Source of the DNA: Paralithodes platypus
Lineage: Eukaryota; Arthropoda; Malacostraca; Decapoda; Lithodidae
Length of the DNA: 64,000 bases
Direction of reading: 5' to 3'
Assembly: GCA_032716605.1 (NCBI GenBank)
Contig: CM064571.1
Coordinates: 14,772,679-14,836,678 of the forward strand
Below are positions 42,666 through 53,450 of this stretch, in pieces. Under the pieces are notes generated by a model. The model saw only the letters and a list, made by a program, of their open reading frames with translations, was not told where the DNA came from and did no database searches. The position numbers and the translations under genes were made by a program. Each line of letters opens with the position of its first letter. The first letter of the stretch is position 1.

Positions 42666-43150
42666 GTTCAAAATCATCAAAGGCATCGACAATATGAACT
42701 GTAGTAAGTACTTCACTATCGACCAATCTAATTACACGCGGGGAAACGGTTGCAAAATTATTGGTAAATCTTTTAACTCGCACGAATCTAAGAATTTCTT
42801 CTTCAATCGAGTTGTCAACTTGTGGAATGGGCTTCCCCGAGACGTTATAGACTGCAGCACCGTTGATTCATTTAAATTCCGCCTAGACCAATATCTCGCA
42901 TCAAACCCGCGACTGACTGCGTTTGTAAATGAATAACTTTATCCTCCCCTCAGTTACTAACCCATATGTCCCCTACTAACTTCCTAGTCCTGCCACGTTA
43001 GTGGCAGGGCAGTAGTTCCCTTTCCAATGTTCCCTTACCCACTCTAAACCACTGTTTGGACACTTGATCCTCAGTGTTTTGGAGGACAAGCAACCTAGAA
43101 GGGTCACTAGATCTGTTGTTGCTTGATTTCCTGTGTACTCCTTTGTACTC
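42661..43150 (+). pseudogene. CR1-like LINE 3' fragment, copy 2
   Basis: Matches 38240-38745 closely: VFKIIKGIDNMNCSKYF to FFFNRVVNLWNGLPRDVID and a natural stop after AFVNE (42934-42936), with the same 3' UTR ending 'cctttgtactctctctc'. It keeps the frame where copy 1 has a small lesion near 38418. More severely 5' truncated than copy 1. Confidence 0.9.
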
Positions 43151-43459
43151 TCTCTCTCTCTCTCTCTCTGTTAGCTAGCCTTAACCTCACCGTCCTCTCT
43201 TTTCATTCTCTGATCTGTCCTCTTCATTGTCTGTGACCTCTCTCTCTCTCTCTCTCTCCCTCTCTCTGTCTCTCTCTACTGACCACCCCCTTATACGCTC
43301 TGTTCTCACACTTTCGTTTCATAACTGACCTCTCTCTCTCTCTCTATCTCTCTCTCACACAAATCTTTATATCTTCCCACCCAGCATGGTTCTCAAATAC
43401 CAAAGCATGTAACCAAACCTATCCGCCCCCCCCCCCCCCCCGACTACAATCCTTACACA
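43151..43459. repeat. (CT)n-rich interval and C-run
   Basis: CT units at 43149-43168, 43235-43260 and 43330-43360; a C-run at 43425-43441. Includes the second copy of the 'ctgaccacccccttatac' block at 43277. Confidence 0.8.
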
Positions 43460-43783
43460 TTAACCCTTTCTATACCAGTTGCTGCAACGTGTTATATTTT
43501 ATTCCAGTTAGAAAAAAAGAGGAGAAAAAGAAGAAACAGAAAAACCAATGGGAACAGTGGAGATTGGGCCTGAGTAAATAGATAGATAGATAGAAAGATA
43601 GCTAGATAGATAGATTTAGACAATTTAGTGCAGCTTGGAAAGGATCTGTGGTCGTTAGGAGGGTTGACTGAAGGGTTGTGAAGCTCTCTATTGGCTAGAG
43701 ATCCTTCCTTTTAACTGAATAAAATCGATGTGCAGTAGCCAGAATACAATATAAAGACTGCCAACGGTACAGAAGAGGGTTTA
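43460..43783 (+). mobile_element. TTAA MITE of the 'accggtac' family, degenerate
   Basis: TTAA at 43460-43463 then CCCTTTCTATACCAGT. The right end contains 'tagccagaatacaatata' and 'ccaacggtacagaagaggg' followed by TTTA, matching in order the right end of the complete copy at 55542-55699. Central gatagata repeats are an added microsatellite. Confidence 0.55.
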
Positions 43784-44330
43784 TTGAGATCGTATTTCCC
43801 CATTTGAGTCCTAGAGGTACATTACAAACTGGAGACAATCGTTTAATGGTAACCAGAATATGATGATAGTTACGTAATGGTGGTAAAGGGTTAAAGATCC
43901 CAAGAAATACCAAAAACGTTTCGACCCCAAGATGTGTGGGATACAAAGCGATACAAAAGATCAAAGCATATACAAGAAACACCCAGAAAACGCGAAAGGA
44001 ATAAAAGAAAGGTCAAAACACAAGAAAACAGAAAACGAAGAGAGTTACAAGAACTTCGACCCCAAGAAATATCAGATAGAAAGAGAGATACCGGTACGAA
44101 ATGAAGACAGACTAAAAACGGGACGAAACAATATGAAAAGGACGAAAGAAAAGAATGCAAGAAACCCAAGGAACAGAAGGAGTCAGGATAAAAAAAGAAA
44201 AAAAAAATCTACGGAAAAAAGATGAAAAGTTTAAGGGCGAAAGATGGCCCAACATGTCTTCATATTTGAGAAGTGAGCTGTGAACGGGAAAAATTGTACG
44301 TTTTTCTTTTTTCTTTTGGAGAGAGTGAGA
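43784..44330. other. Unassigned, purine-rich
   Basis: A block containing 'gagtcctagaggtacattac' and 'aatcgtttaatggtaaccag' recurs near 47155 and 47390. From 43930 to 44225 an A/G-rich stretch gives an open frame of lysine-rich text typical of low-complexity DNA, not accepted as a gene. Confidence 0.45.
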
Positions 44331-44377
44331 TAGATAGATAGCTTGATAGATAGATAGATAGATAGATATATAGATAG

Positions 44378-44459
<82 letters not shown>

Positions 44460-44569
44460 AGGTGAAATACTGTAGATAGAAAGAGGGAAGCAATAAAGGT
44501 GAAACAAAGGAAGAGTGAAGAAAGAGAGAGAAGTGAAAGAGAGAGAGGTCACAGACAATGAAGGGGAGG

Positions 44570-44656
<87 letters not shown>

Positions 44657-44770
44657 AAACGAGATGTCAACAATGCAATAAAGAAAACGAGATGTAAACA
44701 AAGCAATAAAGAAAACGGATACCCACAAACATGACAAGTTGGACCCACTACAATAAAAGGCAGGGAGAGA

Positions 44771-44839
<69 letters not shown>

Positions 44840-44846
44840 TATATAT

Positions 44847-44877
<31 letters not shown>

Positions 44878-44886
44878 CATATATAT
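44331..44886. repeat. (GATA)n, (GA)n and (TA)n microsatellites
   Basis: GATA at 44331-44395, GA at 44396-44453 and 44574-44652, TA at 44777-44880. Confidence 0.95.
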
Positions 44887-46490
44887 AATAAATATATTAG
44901 TAGTATAAATGCGGCATCATATCATGAACAGGATATATCGTCTTTTCCCCCACGATAACACTTTGTCCCCTAATTGTCAAGATGGAGAAAACAGAAGTAA
45001 AGACAAACAGAAGAATGCGTTTAGTAGCACAATGTTCAGTTGGCCAAGTAAGTCGTGTGTCTCCGCTGTCATTACGTTTCGCTCGCTGTGTGCTGTATTT
45101 ATGTCTGTCAAATGTTGAATAGGGTGTGTAAAGATAGGAAAATGTTGGTATATCTCACTCGAAACGATGAATTAATGCTTAGATAGTGCTGATACCAATT
45201 ATTGATCGAAAGATACTTGGTGCCGCGACATCACTTATTTGGCAGACAATACCTCTTGTAGCTTAGAAACAGGCAAAATCTCCAGTTGTATCCAAAATAT
45301 AACTTTACAAAATGCATACATATAGATATCCAGTTGTAGCATAGAGGGAATTCAAAATGTGACCTTACAGAATGCATACATATAAATCTCCAGTTGTATC
45401 ACAGAGGGAATCCAAAATATGACCTTAAATAATGTATGCATATATAAATAATGTATACATATATATTTTTTAGCAATATATATATAAATAAACAAATCAA
45501 TACATCATTATAGAACTTACCTGCACAGCTCCACACAGCCCCCGAAACTGCATATGTAAACAACCACCACCTGTTACATCCAAATATAGGCAAAATATTA
45601 CCAGCGTCAATATATAACAGTCTACTTATTTCTAGACACACAGGTAGATAGACACAGAGACATTAACACAGGATGCAATATAGAAGAATACATGCCAAAT
45701 ATATCAGGTAAGAGGATAGCTAATTAGGTATAGTTAGACAGGTATAGAACAGGTTAATAGGTTTAGAACGAGGCACACGAGCTAGGTAGAAAACTAGAAA
45801 CACTAAGGAATAAATCGCGAATGCTGATTAAATAGGCTAGATTAATAGGTATAATTAGACAGGTATAGACAGGTAAATAGGTACGGAATAAGACACACCA
45901 GGTAGATAGAGACACTAAGGAATTAATCGCGAATGCTGATTAAATAGGCTAGATTAATAGGTATAATTAGACAGGTATAGACGGGTTAACAGGTACGGAA
46001 TAAGACACACCAGGTAGATAAGAGACACTAAGGAATTAATCGCGAATGCTGATTGAGAAAAACACTATCAGGATTGACTTGCATAATCCCGAACATGGCT
46101 ATAGAGAGAGAATGACGAACGATAGGGAGATATAAAAGAGATAAGAATGATAGCATGGATATAGAAAAACAGACACTAGGTAGAACAGAGAGACAAGACC
46201 GAGAATGAATATATATATAGAGAGATCAAGACAACACATAACTATAATATAATATATATATATATAAATATAGTCTGTTCACTGTAATTAGGCCAGAACT
46301 CTAATAATAACCCTTCGAACCGCTATAACCTCTTGTAACTCAAACATGCATAATTATATGGTTGGGAAATTATTCAACTCCGATCAAACTGAGAATTTAT
46401 TTGTCATAAATGTTTGGATTGATAATTGGATGGAACTTTTACTTTTCAATAAATATTATATATTATTTCGTAATTGATGCATAAACAATT
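44887..46490. repeat. Two short tandem repeat arrays in AT-rich DNA
   Basis: 45265-45440 has about three units of 75-80 bp with 'tctccagttgtatc', 'gagggaatccaaaatatgac' and 'aatgcatacatata'. 45700-46060 has three units of about 115 bp with 'ggtataattagacaggtata', 'taagacacaccaggtagata' and 'aatcgcgaatgctgatt'. No coding is supported. A good splice-donor word lies at 45520 on the minus strand (see rejected). Confidence 0.7.
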
Positions 46491-46495
46491 AGTCA

Positions 46496-46879
46496 TTAAA
46501 GGGGGTCACAGTTTTGTTTTTATCTTTCTCTCCTTTTCTCTCTTTCCCTGGCTTGTATCCATTCGGCCCCATTCAGCCAACTGTTTTAAGACGTTTATCC
46601 CCATCCAGGTGTCGATTTCTTCCTGGCGAGCGATAGCGAGCAAGCATTGTATGAAGAAATCCGGCTTCGCCGGAGAAATTTTTCTATCGAAAAATGTACA
46701 AATTTAGCTCGCTGTCAAAACAAAAATATATATATGCTGGCTCGCTACCCCTCGCCAGGAAAATATTGACACCTTGATGGGGGTAAACGTCTTAAAACAG
46801 TAGGCTGAATGGGGCCGAATGGATACAAGCCAAAGAGAGAGGGAGAGAAAGAGAAAAAAAGCGAGATGGGCCCCCTTAA
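46496..46879 (+). mobile_element. TTAA foldback MITE, family 1
   Basis: Body 46500-46875 between TTAA at 46496-46499 and 46876-46879. Two long inverted arms: 'ggcttgtatccattcggccc' to 'tcctggcgagcgatagcgag' on the left, and the reverse on the right ('gctcgctacccctcgccagg' to 'gggccgaatggatacaagcc'). The centre carries 'ctatcgaaaaatgtacaaat'. No coding. Termini 'ggggtcac' / 'gatgggccccc'. Confidence 0.88.
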
Positions 46880-47953
46880 GAAAAAACGACTATAATGTGC
46901 TGTTGTTGTTCCTATGTACTCCTTTGTGATAAGCCACAAGCAGCCTAATATTGATCTACAACTTGGAACGGGTCAACCAGGAAATCGGTACGGCAGGGTC
47001 CTTTCCAGCCCATTTGTTCCAGCCCTTTAACCCCTTTCAGCACGATGACGCCTTTTTTTACCTTTATTCTGGCTAAAGTTCGACCTTTATGATGCACTTT
47101 ATGAAGGACCAGTGATATTCAGAAGGTTTATCAGATGTATTGACCCTTTTGAGTCCTAGAGGTGTATTATAAGCTAAAGAAAATCGTTTAATAGTAATGT
47201 ACACCCTATGTGGTGGATTGTGTTCTTTTATTTAATAATTTTCATTTTAGTAAGCGTTGTTTCCACATGGCGATTTTGATAATTTAATTTGACTTTATAT
47301 TGTCCTTGTCCCAATTTTGGTTTGTTTAGTTTGCAAGTTTTACATTTTAATAGTAACCAGAATGATCGTATTTACCATTTCCAGTCCTAAAAGTATATTA
47401 TAAGCTAAAGAAAATCGTTTAATAGTAACCAGAATGAGAAGAAAAATAGGTGATCGTGCTACTGAAGAGGGGTTACGAGTTAGAAGAGGTTTACGGTGAA
47501 GAGTTCTGTCGTAATTACAGTGACGTAGTTAAGATAGACAAACAGTAACACTTGATTGTGCAGAACAGTTGGGTAGACGGGTTTTTTACTGTTTGAAGCT
47601 TGTCTGTTTGTTTAGCTATAATGTTTTTCTATAGCATGCTATAAACCGATATTTGCGTGTTTTTCAGAGGAGTTAGTATCGTATTTTTAGTCATATTTTA
47701 GTATTATGACGTGTTCTGATATTTGCGTTACATATAATAGTATTGTCAAGGTACCTTTACATGAGAATACTACTCTCAAAAGGCATATTATTATTATTAT
47801 TATTATTATTATCATATGATAGCGTATGTATCCAATTTATATTATTTGGCTAAGTAAATATTTCAAAATACATCAAATCAATTTCAGGAAAGCGAAAATG
47901 TGATCGAAAGTATGTGAATGTCCTCTTTGCTTTGCTGAACATTTTCCCTATTA

Positions 47954-47989
<36 letters not shown>

Positions 47990-48303
47990 TATCGGTATTA
48001 TTATTATTATTATTATTATTTTTCCTTGCGATTGTTTTCTGTGTATCTCCTCGCCTAGGCTGAGAGCGGCATGTATTAGAACACAAATAAGAATGATCAG
48101 TTTTGTCAGCCTAAATACAGTTCTCGAGTGTCCTTCAAGATACCATTTCAAGATCTTCCTATAGACGGACAAATAACAAACTGGGAGGTAAACAAAACGA
48201 ACTGAGAATCGAATACAACACAATAACCTTGAAACAATAGACCTTGAAACCTAAAACTGGAAGAAAAGAATACAAACAAATATGTCCTGCAATATCCTAA
48301 GCA
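46880..48303. other. Unassigned with (TTA)n tracts and an unplaced short repeat
   Basis: 'gagtcctagaggtgtattat' at about 47151 and a related copy at 47385; TTAT/TTA tracts at 47784-47812 and 47955-48020. At 47027-47030 TTAA followed by CCCCTTTCAGCACG resembles an end of the accggtac family. No coding. Confidence 0.5.
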
Positions 48304-48642
48304 TTAATAAGGGGAGATTTCCACTTGACGGATTTTTGTCTTTACCCCTTTCTCGCTCATGTTTAGCCCCATTGCTTTTGAGATTTCAAGACAGTCGCCC
48401 CATTAGTTTGGCGATTTTAAGAACTTTCGCCCCATTTCCGTCAATTTTAAGACCTTTCGTGCAATTTTGGTGTCGATTTTATCCTGGCGAGCGATAGCGA
48501 GCCTGTAATTTAAGAGGAACCGGCTTTCAGCCGGGAAATTTTTCTACCGAAAAATGTACAAATTTATCTTGAAAGGGGCTCAAGGGGGTGTAATCTTAAG
48601 CTTGATGGATATCTAGAGACCAAACTAAAATCCTCCCCTTAA
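48304..48642 (+). mobile_element. TTAA foldback MITE, family 2
   Basis: TTAA at 48304-48307 and 48639-48642. Ends 'aaggggagatttccacttga' and (inverted) 'aggggaggattttagtttg'. Left-arm words 'catgtttagccccattgctt' and 'ggcgattttaagaac' and the centre 'gagcgatagcgagcctgtaa' are shared with 56583 and 61484. A 19-bp block 'tgcaatatcctaagcatta' flanks it on both sides. Confidence 0.8.
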
Positions 48643-48774
48643 TGCAATATCCTAAGCATTATTAAGAGAAAGACAGATAATATAGATGGAGAATAAACAC
48701 CCCGAAACCACCAAAGAAGGATTTCCCCAACTGGCCTGCTTAATCCTGAAAATTAATATACAGTAGAAGGATAA

Positions 48775-49040
48775 GGTTGGTGTGGTGAAGTGGTCTTGCT
48801 ACTGGACTGGTAAGCTTTAAGTCACGAGTTCAAATCCCGGTGCGTGAATGGGAAGATATTATTGGGATGGAATTTGTGCTGTACACTTGGTCACATACTT
48901 ATCTGCACCCCCACACGCTGATCATCTGGTGTGTAGAGCTCGGTAGGGTTGGCATCTCTTCCAACCCCAGCTGATCAGCGTATGGGGGTGCAGATAATTC
49001 TTTGAGCAAGTGTACATGGTTCCACTAAATTACCACAAAG
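48775..49040 (+). mobile_element. tRNA-derived SINE with a long hairpin body
   Basis: Box A-like TGGTGAAGTGG at 48783-48793 and box B GTTCAAATC at 48838-48846 lie in a tRNA-like head. The body has a near-perfect inverted repeat: 'atctgcacccccacacgctg' (48901-48920) against 'cagcgtatgggggtgcagat' (48975-48994), with looser pairing beyond. Tail limit not clear. Confidence 0.68.
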
Positions 49041-49338
49041 CTCACCAAAACACACACACACTAGACACCTGTAGAATCCAGATGATAATTATAGAAGAAT
49101 AGACACTAAGTAAATCAAACCATAATAACAATGAAAGATAGACACTGTATATATCAAATCATAATAAACATGATAAATAAACCCTCGGTAGTTCAAACCG
49201 TAATAAAACTAAGAGACCAAAACCGAGAATGCTATCAATGAACTATAGAAGCCTAAAACCATCTTACTGTATAGCTCGACAAACAGACAAACCCTCGAAA
49301 ACCAAAAACCCCCAAAAAAGCCTGAATACCCAACCAAC

Positions 49339-49479
49339 CTGCATAATCCGGAGAATAAGGGTCATCTCGTTAAAGTTGTATTCCATAGAGAACTGGATTT
49401 GGCCTACGTTCTCCGTGGGTTCTGACGTGTCGATGTACATATCCACCAGGCTGAGCGACCGGTTCTGGAAAAACGCCAT
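49339..49479 (-). CDS. Syt7: Synaptotagmin-7-like exon (linker and start of C2A domain)
   Basis: A 141-nt open exon, 47 codons, phase 0 at both borders. On the minus strand it is preceded by a pyrimidine-rich tract ending 'cctgtccccaacag' and followed by 'gttggttggg', so canonical AG and GT borders are present. The peptide has LSLVDMYIDTSEP, then ENVGQIQFSMEYNF and TLILRIM, matching the G-x-I-x-F-x-x-x-Y opening strand of the first C2 domain; the vertebrate synaptotagmin-7 equivalent reads ENLGRIQFSVGYNF. Synaptotagmin-7 is a calcium sensor for vesicle and lysosome fusion. The calcium-binding loops would be in the next exon, which I did not find. Codon use is not repeat-like. Confidence 0.83.
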
Positions 49480-49700
49480 CTGTTGGGGACAGGTGGGTGG
49501 GGAGAGAGTAGGAGTGGGTGGGTGGATAGGAGAAGGATAGGTGGGTAGGGATGAAGGGGAGAGAGGATAGAATGGATGGGTAGGAAGAGAGGTGTGGAGG
49601 ATGGGTGGAAGGATGGTTGGGTGGAGATGAAACGAGAGAGGTTGGTAGGTAGGTTGGTACGTTGGTTGGTTGGTTGGTTGGTAGGGGAGGGGAGAAAAAA
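49480..49700 (-). repeat. Pyrimidine/purine-asymmetric tract upstream of the exon
   Basis: On the plus strand a gggtggg/ggatagg/ggttggttgg series (49489-49690); on the gene's strand it is pyrimidine-rich intron sequence leading to the acceptor. Open frames here are low-complexity and not coding. Confidence 0.6.
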
Positions 49701-50630
49701 GGAGAAACATGAATTAGTAAATACTCTTCCTTGCTCCACTCAGCTGGTAGGGGGACAGACAGATACATAAAACACATCCCTATTTCGCGCTTGGCCTACC
49801 CATTTATGTATCCATCTATGTCTACCCCCAACTTATCCTTACATATATGGTTTAATTTTCTCTCTGGTTTATGTAAAAATTATATGGATGGGTTTATTTT
49901 TATGCACAGTTTTAAGTGTTTAGATAATAACAATTTTGGGGTATTTATTTATATATTTTTTGACTGCGGCAATGGGGGAATTTAAATGTTCTGGTTTTAA
50001 TATTCGTGGTGTTACATTCTGCAATATTTCAGATTTTCAAAATGAAGCAACTGAGTTCACTTCAGGAAAAGGTCAATGTGTTTCCACTCACTCACTCACT
50101 CACTCTAACTCTCTCTCTCTCATCAACAGCTATAATTTTTACTTAGTTTTCCTAACCTTTGATTTAGTTTTTCTCAATCATCACTCTATTTATCTTTCTA
50201 ATTAGTTTATGCTAGTGTCAATTATTACCTTCAATATTCCTTAAATACCTAAATCATTAAACATATGAGGAAATGTTGGAGTTTAAGTTTAACTTCTCAT
50301 TTTCCCTTTCAATAAAGCTAGTTTATAGTGTCTATATAATTATATCAACATCTATGACCCTAATTTATATATATATATATATATACTTCGAAAACTCTCG
50401 ACAGTAAGTGTTTTTTTTTAACAATATTTGACTAATTATTATCAATACATCGAGAAGTTTCGCTGATCTTCTCTTCAAAAGTTTTGTTATCAATTTTTTC
50501 CCTAGTGTATCTCATAATCATAACAATTGTCTTGGAAGATCTAAACACATTCACACATCTATTCTCAAACACTCAAACATAATATGACCTCAGGACCTTT
50601 AAAGATATATCAATTCAATTCTGTCACTTC
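49701..50630. other. AT-rich DNA, presumably intron
   Basis: Only short (CACT)n at 50085-50105 and (TA)n at 50368-50385. No coding seen. Confidence 0.45.
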
Positions 50631-51200
50631 TACATTACATAATATAAAGCTTATCGTAAAGTGCAGGTCAGTCAACTCAGTGCCAATCAGTGCCAAGTAT
50701 AATTATAAGAACTTTGCTAAGCTTTCTTGTTCAGTTCTCTCTAAAGTGCTCTGTCAATTCGTTTAGCTAAGCTTTTTTTTTATTTTTCTCTAAAGTGCTG
50801 TGTCAATTCGTTTAGCTAAGCTGTTTTCTCTCTCTAAAGTGCTGTATTAAATAGTTTTGCTAAGCTTTTGAATATATCTCTAAAGTGCCGTGTTAATAAT
50901 ATAATCTTTGCTAAGCTTTTTCAGTTCTCGCTAAAGTGCTGTGTCAATTCGTTATGCTAAGCTTTTTAATTTTTCTCTAAAGTGCTGTGTTTTAATATGA
51001 TTTTTGCTAAGCTTTCTCAGTTCTCGCCAAAAGTGCTGGATAAGCTATATTTTTTAAGCGTTTCTCTAAAAGTGCTGCAGATATATTTTTTATAAGCGTA
51101 ATCAAGTATCTGTCAAGTGCTGCTTAAGTTATTTTTTTTGTTCTCAGTTACCTCTAGAAGTGATGTATGGAACTAATTTTGCTAAGCGAATATTTTTGGC
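50631..51200. repeat. Degenerate tandem repeat with 'gctaagctttt...aaagtgctgtgt' unit
   Basis: About ten diverged units of 45-60 bp, each with '(t)gctaagctttt' followed by 'tctctaaagtgctgtgt' and 'caattcgtt'. Clear copies at 50714, 50766, 50815, 50860, 50910, 50960 and 51008; later copies weaken to 51170. Confidence 0.8.
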
Positions 51201-51355
51201 TAAGCTCTATCAGATCACAGCGGCGGAAATTATATCATAGCAAATGCCTTTCCTTTAAGCTCGAATGCCTTAGTTAAGCTTGTACTACGAAGCATACTTT
51301 GTAGTTAATATAGCCAGTTTCAAAGCTGGATGTAAGCTGCATATGTAATATACTG

Positions 51356-51569
51356 TAGGTAGCGCCAACGAATTTGACAATTTTCTTGACCCTTAACTTC
51401 TCATAACTCAAAATGAATGAACGCAATCGAGCTGACATTTCAATCATTAGGGAAGAGCCCACCAGGAAATAGGTGTGGACGATATTTACAGCCAGTTTGC
51501 TCTAGGCCCTTTTGAGTTATGAGAAGTGAAGGGGTCAAGAAAATTGTCAAGTTGGTTTGGCGCTACCTA
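51356..51569. mobile_element. MITE with long inverted ends and TA target
   Basis: Body 51358-51567 (210 bp) with inverted arms of about 60 bp: 'ggtagcgccaacgaatttga' ... 'cataactcaaaa' against 'ttttgagttatgagaag' ... 'ttggtttggcgctacc'. The flanking dinucleotide is TA on both sides (51356-51357, 51568-51569), as in Tc1/mariner-type elements. No coding. Confidence 0.8.
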
Positions 51570-51608
51570 TAGTGGTTGCATATTTGGGTTATTTTGGTTT
51601 TGCTGCAT

Positions 51609-52345
51609 GAATACAATATATACCGGTACGTCTGTATAATACAATATATACCGGTACGTCTGTATAATACAATATATACCGGTACGTCTGTATAATACAA
51701 TATATACCGGTACGTCTGTATAATACAATATATACCGGTACGTCTGTATAATACAATATATACCGGTACGTCTGTATAATACAATATATACCGGTACGTC
51801 TGTATAATACAATATATACCGGTACGTCTGTATAATACAATATATACCGGTACGTCTGTATAATACAATATATACCGGTACGTCTGTATAATACAATATA
51901 TACCGGTACGTCTGTATAATACAATATATACCGGTACGTCTGTATAATACAATATATACCGGTACGTCTGTATAATACAATATATACCGGTACGTCTGTA
52001 TAATACAATATATACCGGTACGTCTGTATAATACAATATATACCGGTACGCCTGTATAATACAATATATACCGGTACGTCTGTATAATACAATATATACC
52101 GGTACGTCTGTATAATACAATATATACCGGTACGTCTGTATAATACAATATATACCGGTACTTCTGTATATTACAATATATACCGGTACGTCTGTATAAT
52201 ACAATATATACCGGTACGTCTGTATAATACAATATATACCGGTACGTCTGTATAATACAATATATACCGGTACGTCTGTATAATACAATATATACCGGTA
52301 CGTCTGTATAATACAATATATACCGGTACGTCTGTATATTATAAT
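51609..52345. repeat. 28-bp minisatellite, about 26 copies
   Basis: The unit, ccggtacgtc + tgtataatac + aatatata, repeats from the first core at 51623 to the last at 52323 with almost no variation (ggtacgcctg at 52048, ggtacttctg and tattac at 52160). The minus strand has no stop in any frame, giving artificial open frames of up to 301 codons with a 28-residue period. Confidence 0.97.
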
Positions 52346-52391
52346 GTTTAACCCGTTTCCTATTTGCAAATGTTGAGGTTTATTGGTCGTT

Positions 52392-52775
52392 TTAAGAAGG
52401 GTCACCTGTTTTGTTTTCTCTTTCTCTCCCTTTCTCTCTTTCTCTGGCTTGTATGCATTCGGCCCCATTCAGCCAACTGTTTTAAGACGTTTATCCCCAT
52501 CTAGGTGTCGATATTTTCCTGGCGAGCAATAGCGAGCCAGCATTGTTTGGAGAAATTCGGCTTCGCCGGAGACATTTTTCTATCGAAAAATGTACAAATT
52601 TAGCTTGCTCTCAAAACAATAATATATATATGCTGGCTCGCTACCGCTCACCAGGAAAATATTGACACCTGGATGGGGGTAAACGTCTTAAAACAGTAGG
52701 CTGCATGGGGCCGAATTAATACAAGCCAAAGAAAGAGGGAGAGAAAGAGACAAAAATCGAGGTGGGCTCCCTTAA
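52392..52775 (+). mobile_element. TTAA foldback MITE, family 1
   Basis: Body 52396-52771 between TTAA at 52392-52395 and 52772-52775. Same arms and centre as 46500-46875. Confidence 0.87.
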
Positions 52776-53450
52776 TAACTGAGCTCATTTTAAAATTAAT
52801 AATGCATCAAGACTTATTCTCCGTACTCTAAAATATATTGGAAGCGACGAAAGGGTCTGATTTAATATTCCCAGTTCAAGAGGGGGCCTAGCCATTGTAA
52901 CTTCTCCACCAAGGCTGCTGTTATAATTAGTATCGTTATCATCACTATTATCACCATCAAAGCGAGGGAAGAGTTATATTTCACCATCCTCTATGATATT
53001 TTCCGAATTAATATTTCACCATCCTCTATGATATTTTCCTAATTAATATTTCACCATCCTCTATGATATTTTCCGAATTAATATTTCACCATCCTCTATG
53101 ATATTTTTCCTAATTAATATTTCACCATCCTCTATGATATTATCTCAATTCTCTTCTTAATTCCTAAACTTCAAAACTGTAATTATTTAAAATCTATGGT
53201 AACATTATTTCCTTTACGTCTAATTAAAACAGTGACATTTTGCCTAGATATATTCAAGACTTATTTGTGATACTGAATAATATTGAATTGGAAATCAACT
53301 TTCAATAGGAAAATATCAGTCAATTTAAACTTACATAGTACATATTAATTATCTACAAGGAATTAATATACAGAATCTCAAATGACACTTAATACAAAAC
53401 TACAACACTTAGATAATAAATATATACACATCGTAGTTAGGAATAATGAC
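52776..53450. repeat. Unassigned; 34-bp tandem repeat at 52977-53146
   Basis: Five units of 'atatttcaccatcctctatg' + 'atattttccgaatta' with period 34-35. The rest is AT-rich without coding. Confidence 0.85.

Noticed and set aside
43932..44225. 97-codon Lys/Arg/Glu-rich frame
   Set aside because: A/G-rich low-complexity DNA; no domain, no splice signals.
45520..45580. Excellent splice-donor word (cag|gtaagt on the minus strand) next to a short open stretch
   Set aside because: Only about 50 nt, no peptide similarity, and acceptor words are common in AT-rich DNA. Transcript evidence would be needed.
51563..52468. 301-codon minus-strand frame
   Set aside because: Entirely the 28-bp minisatellite plus MITE flank; open in all three frames of that strand.
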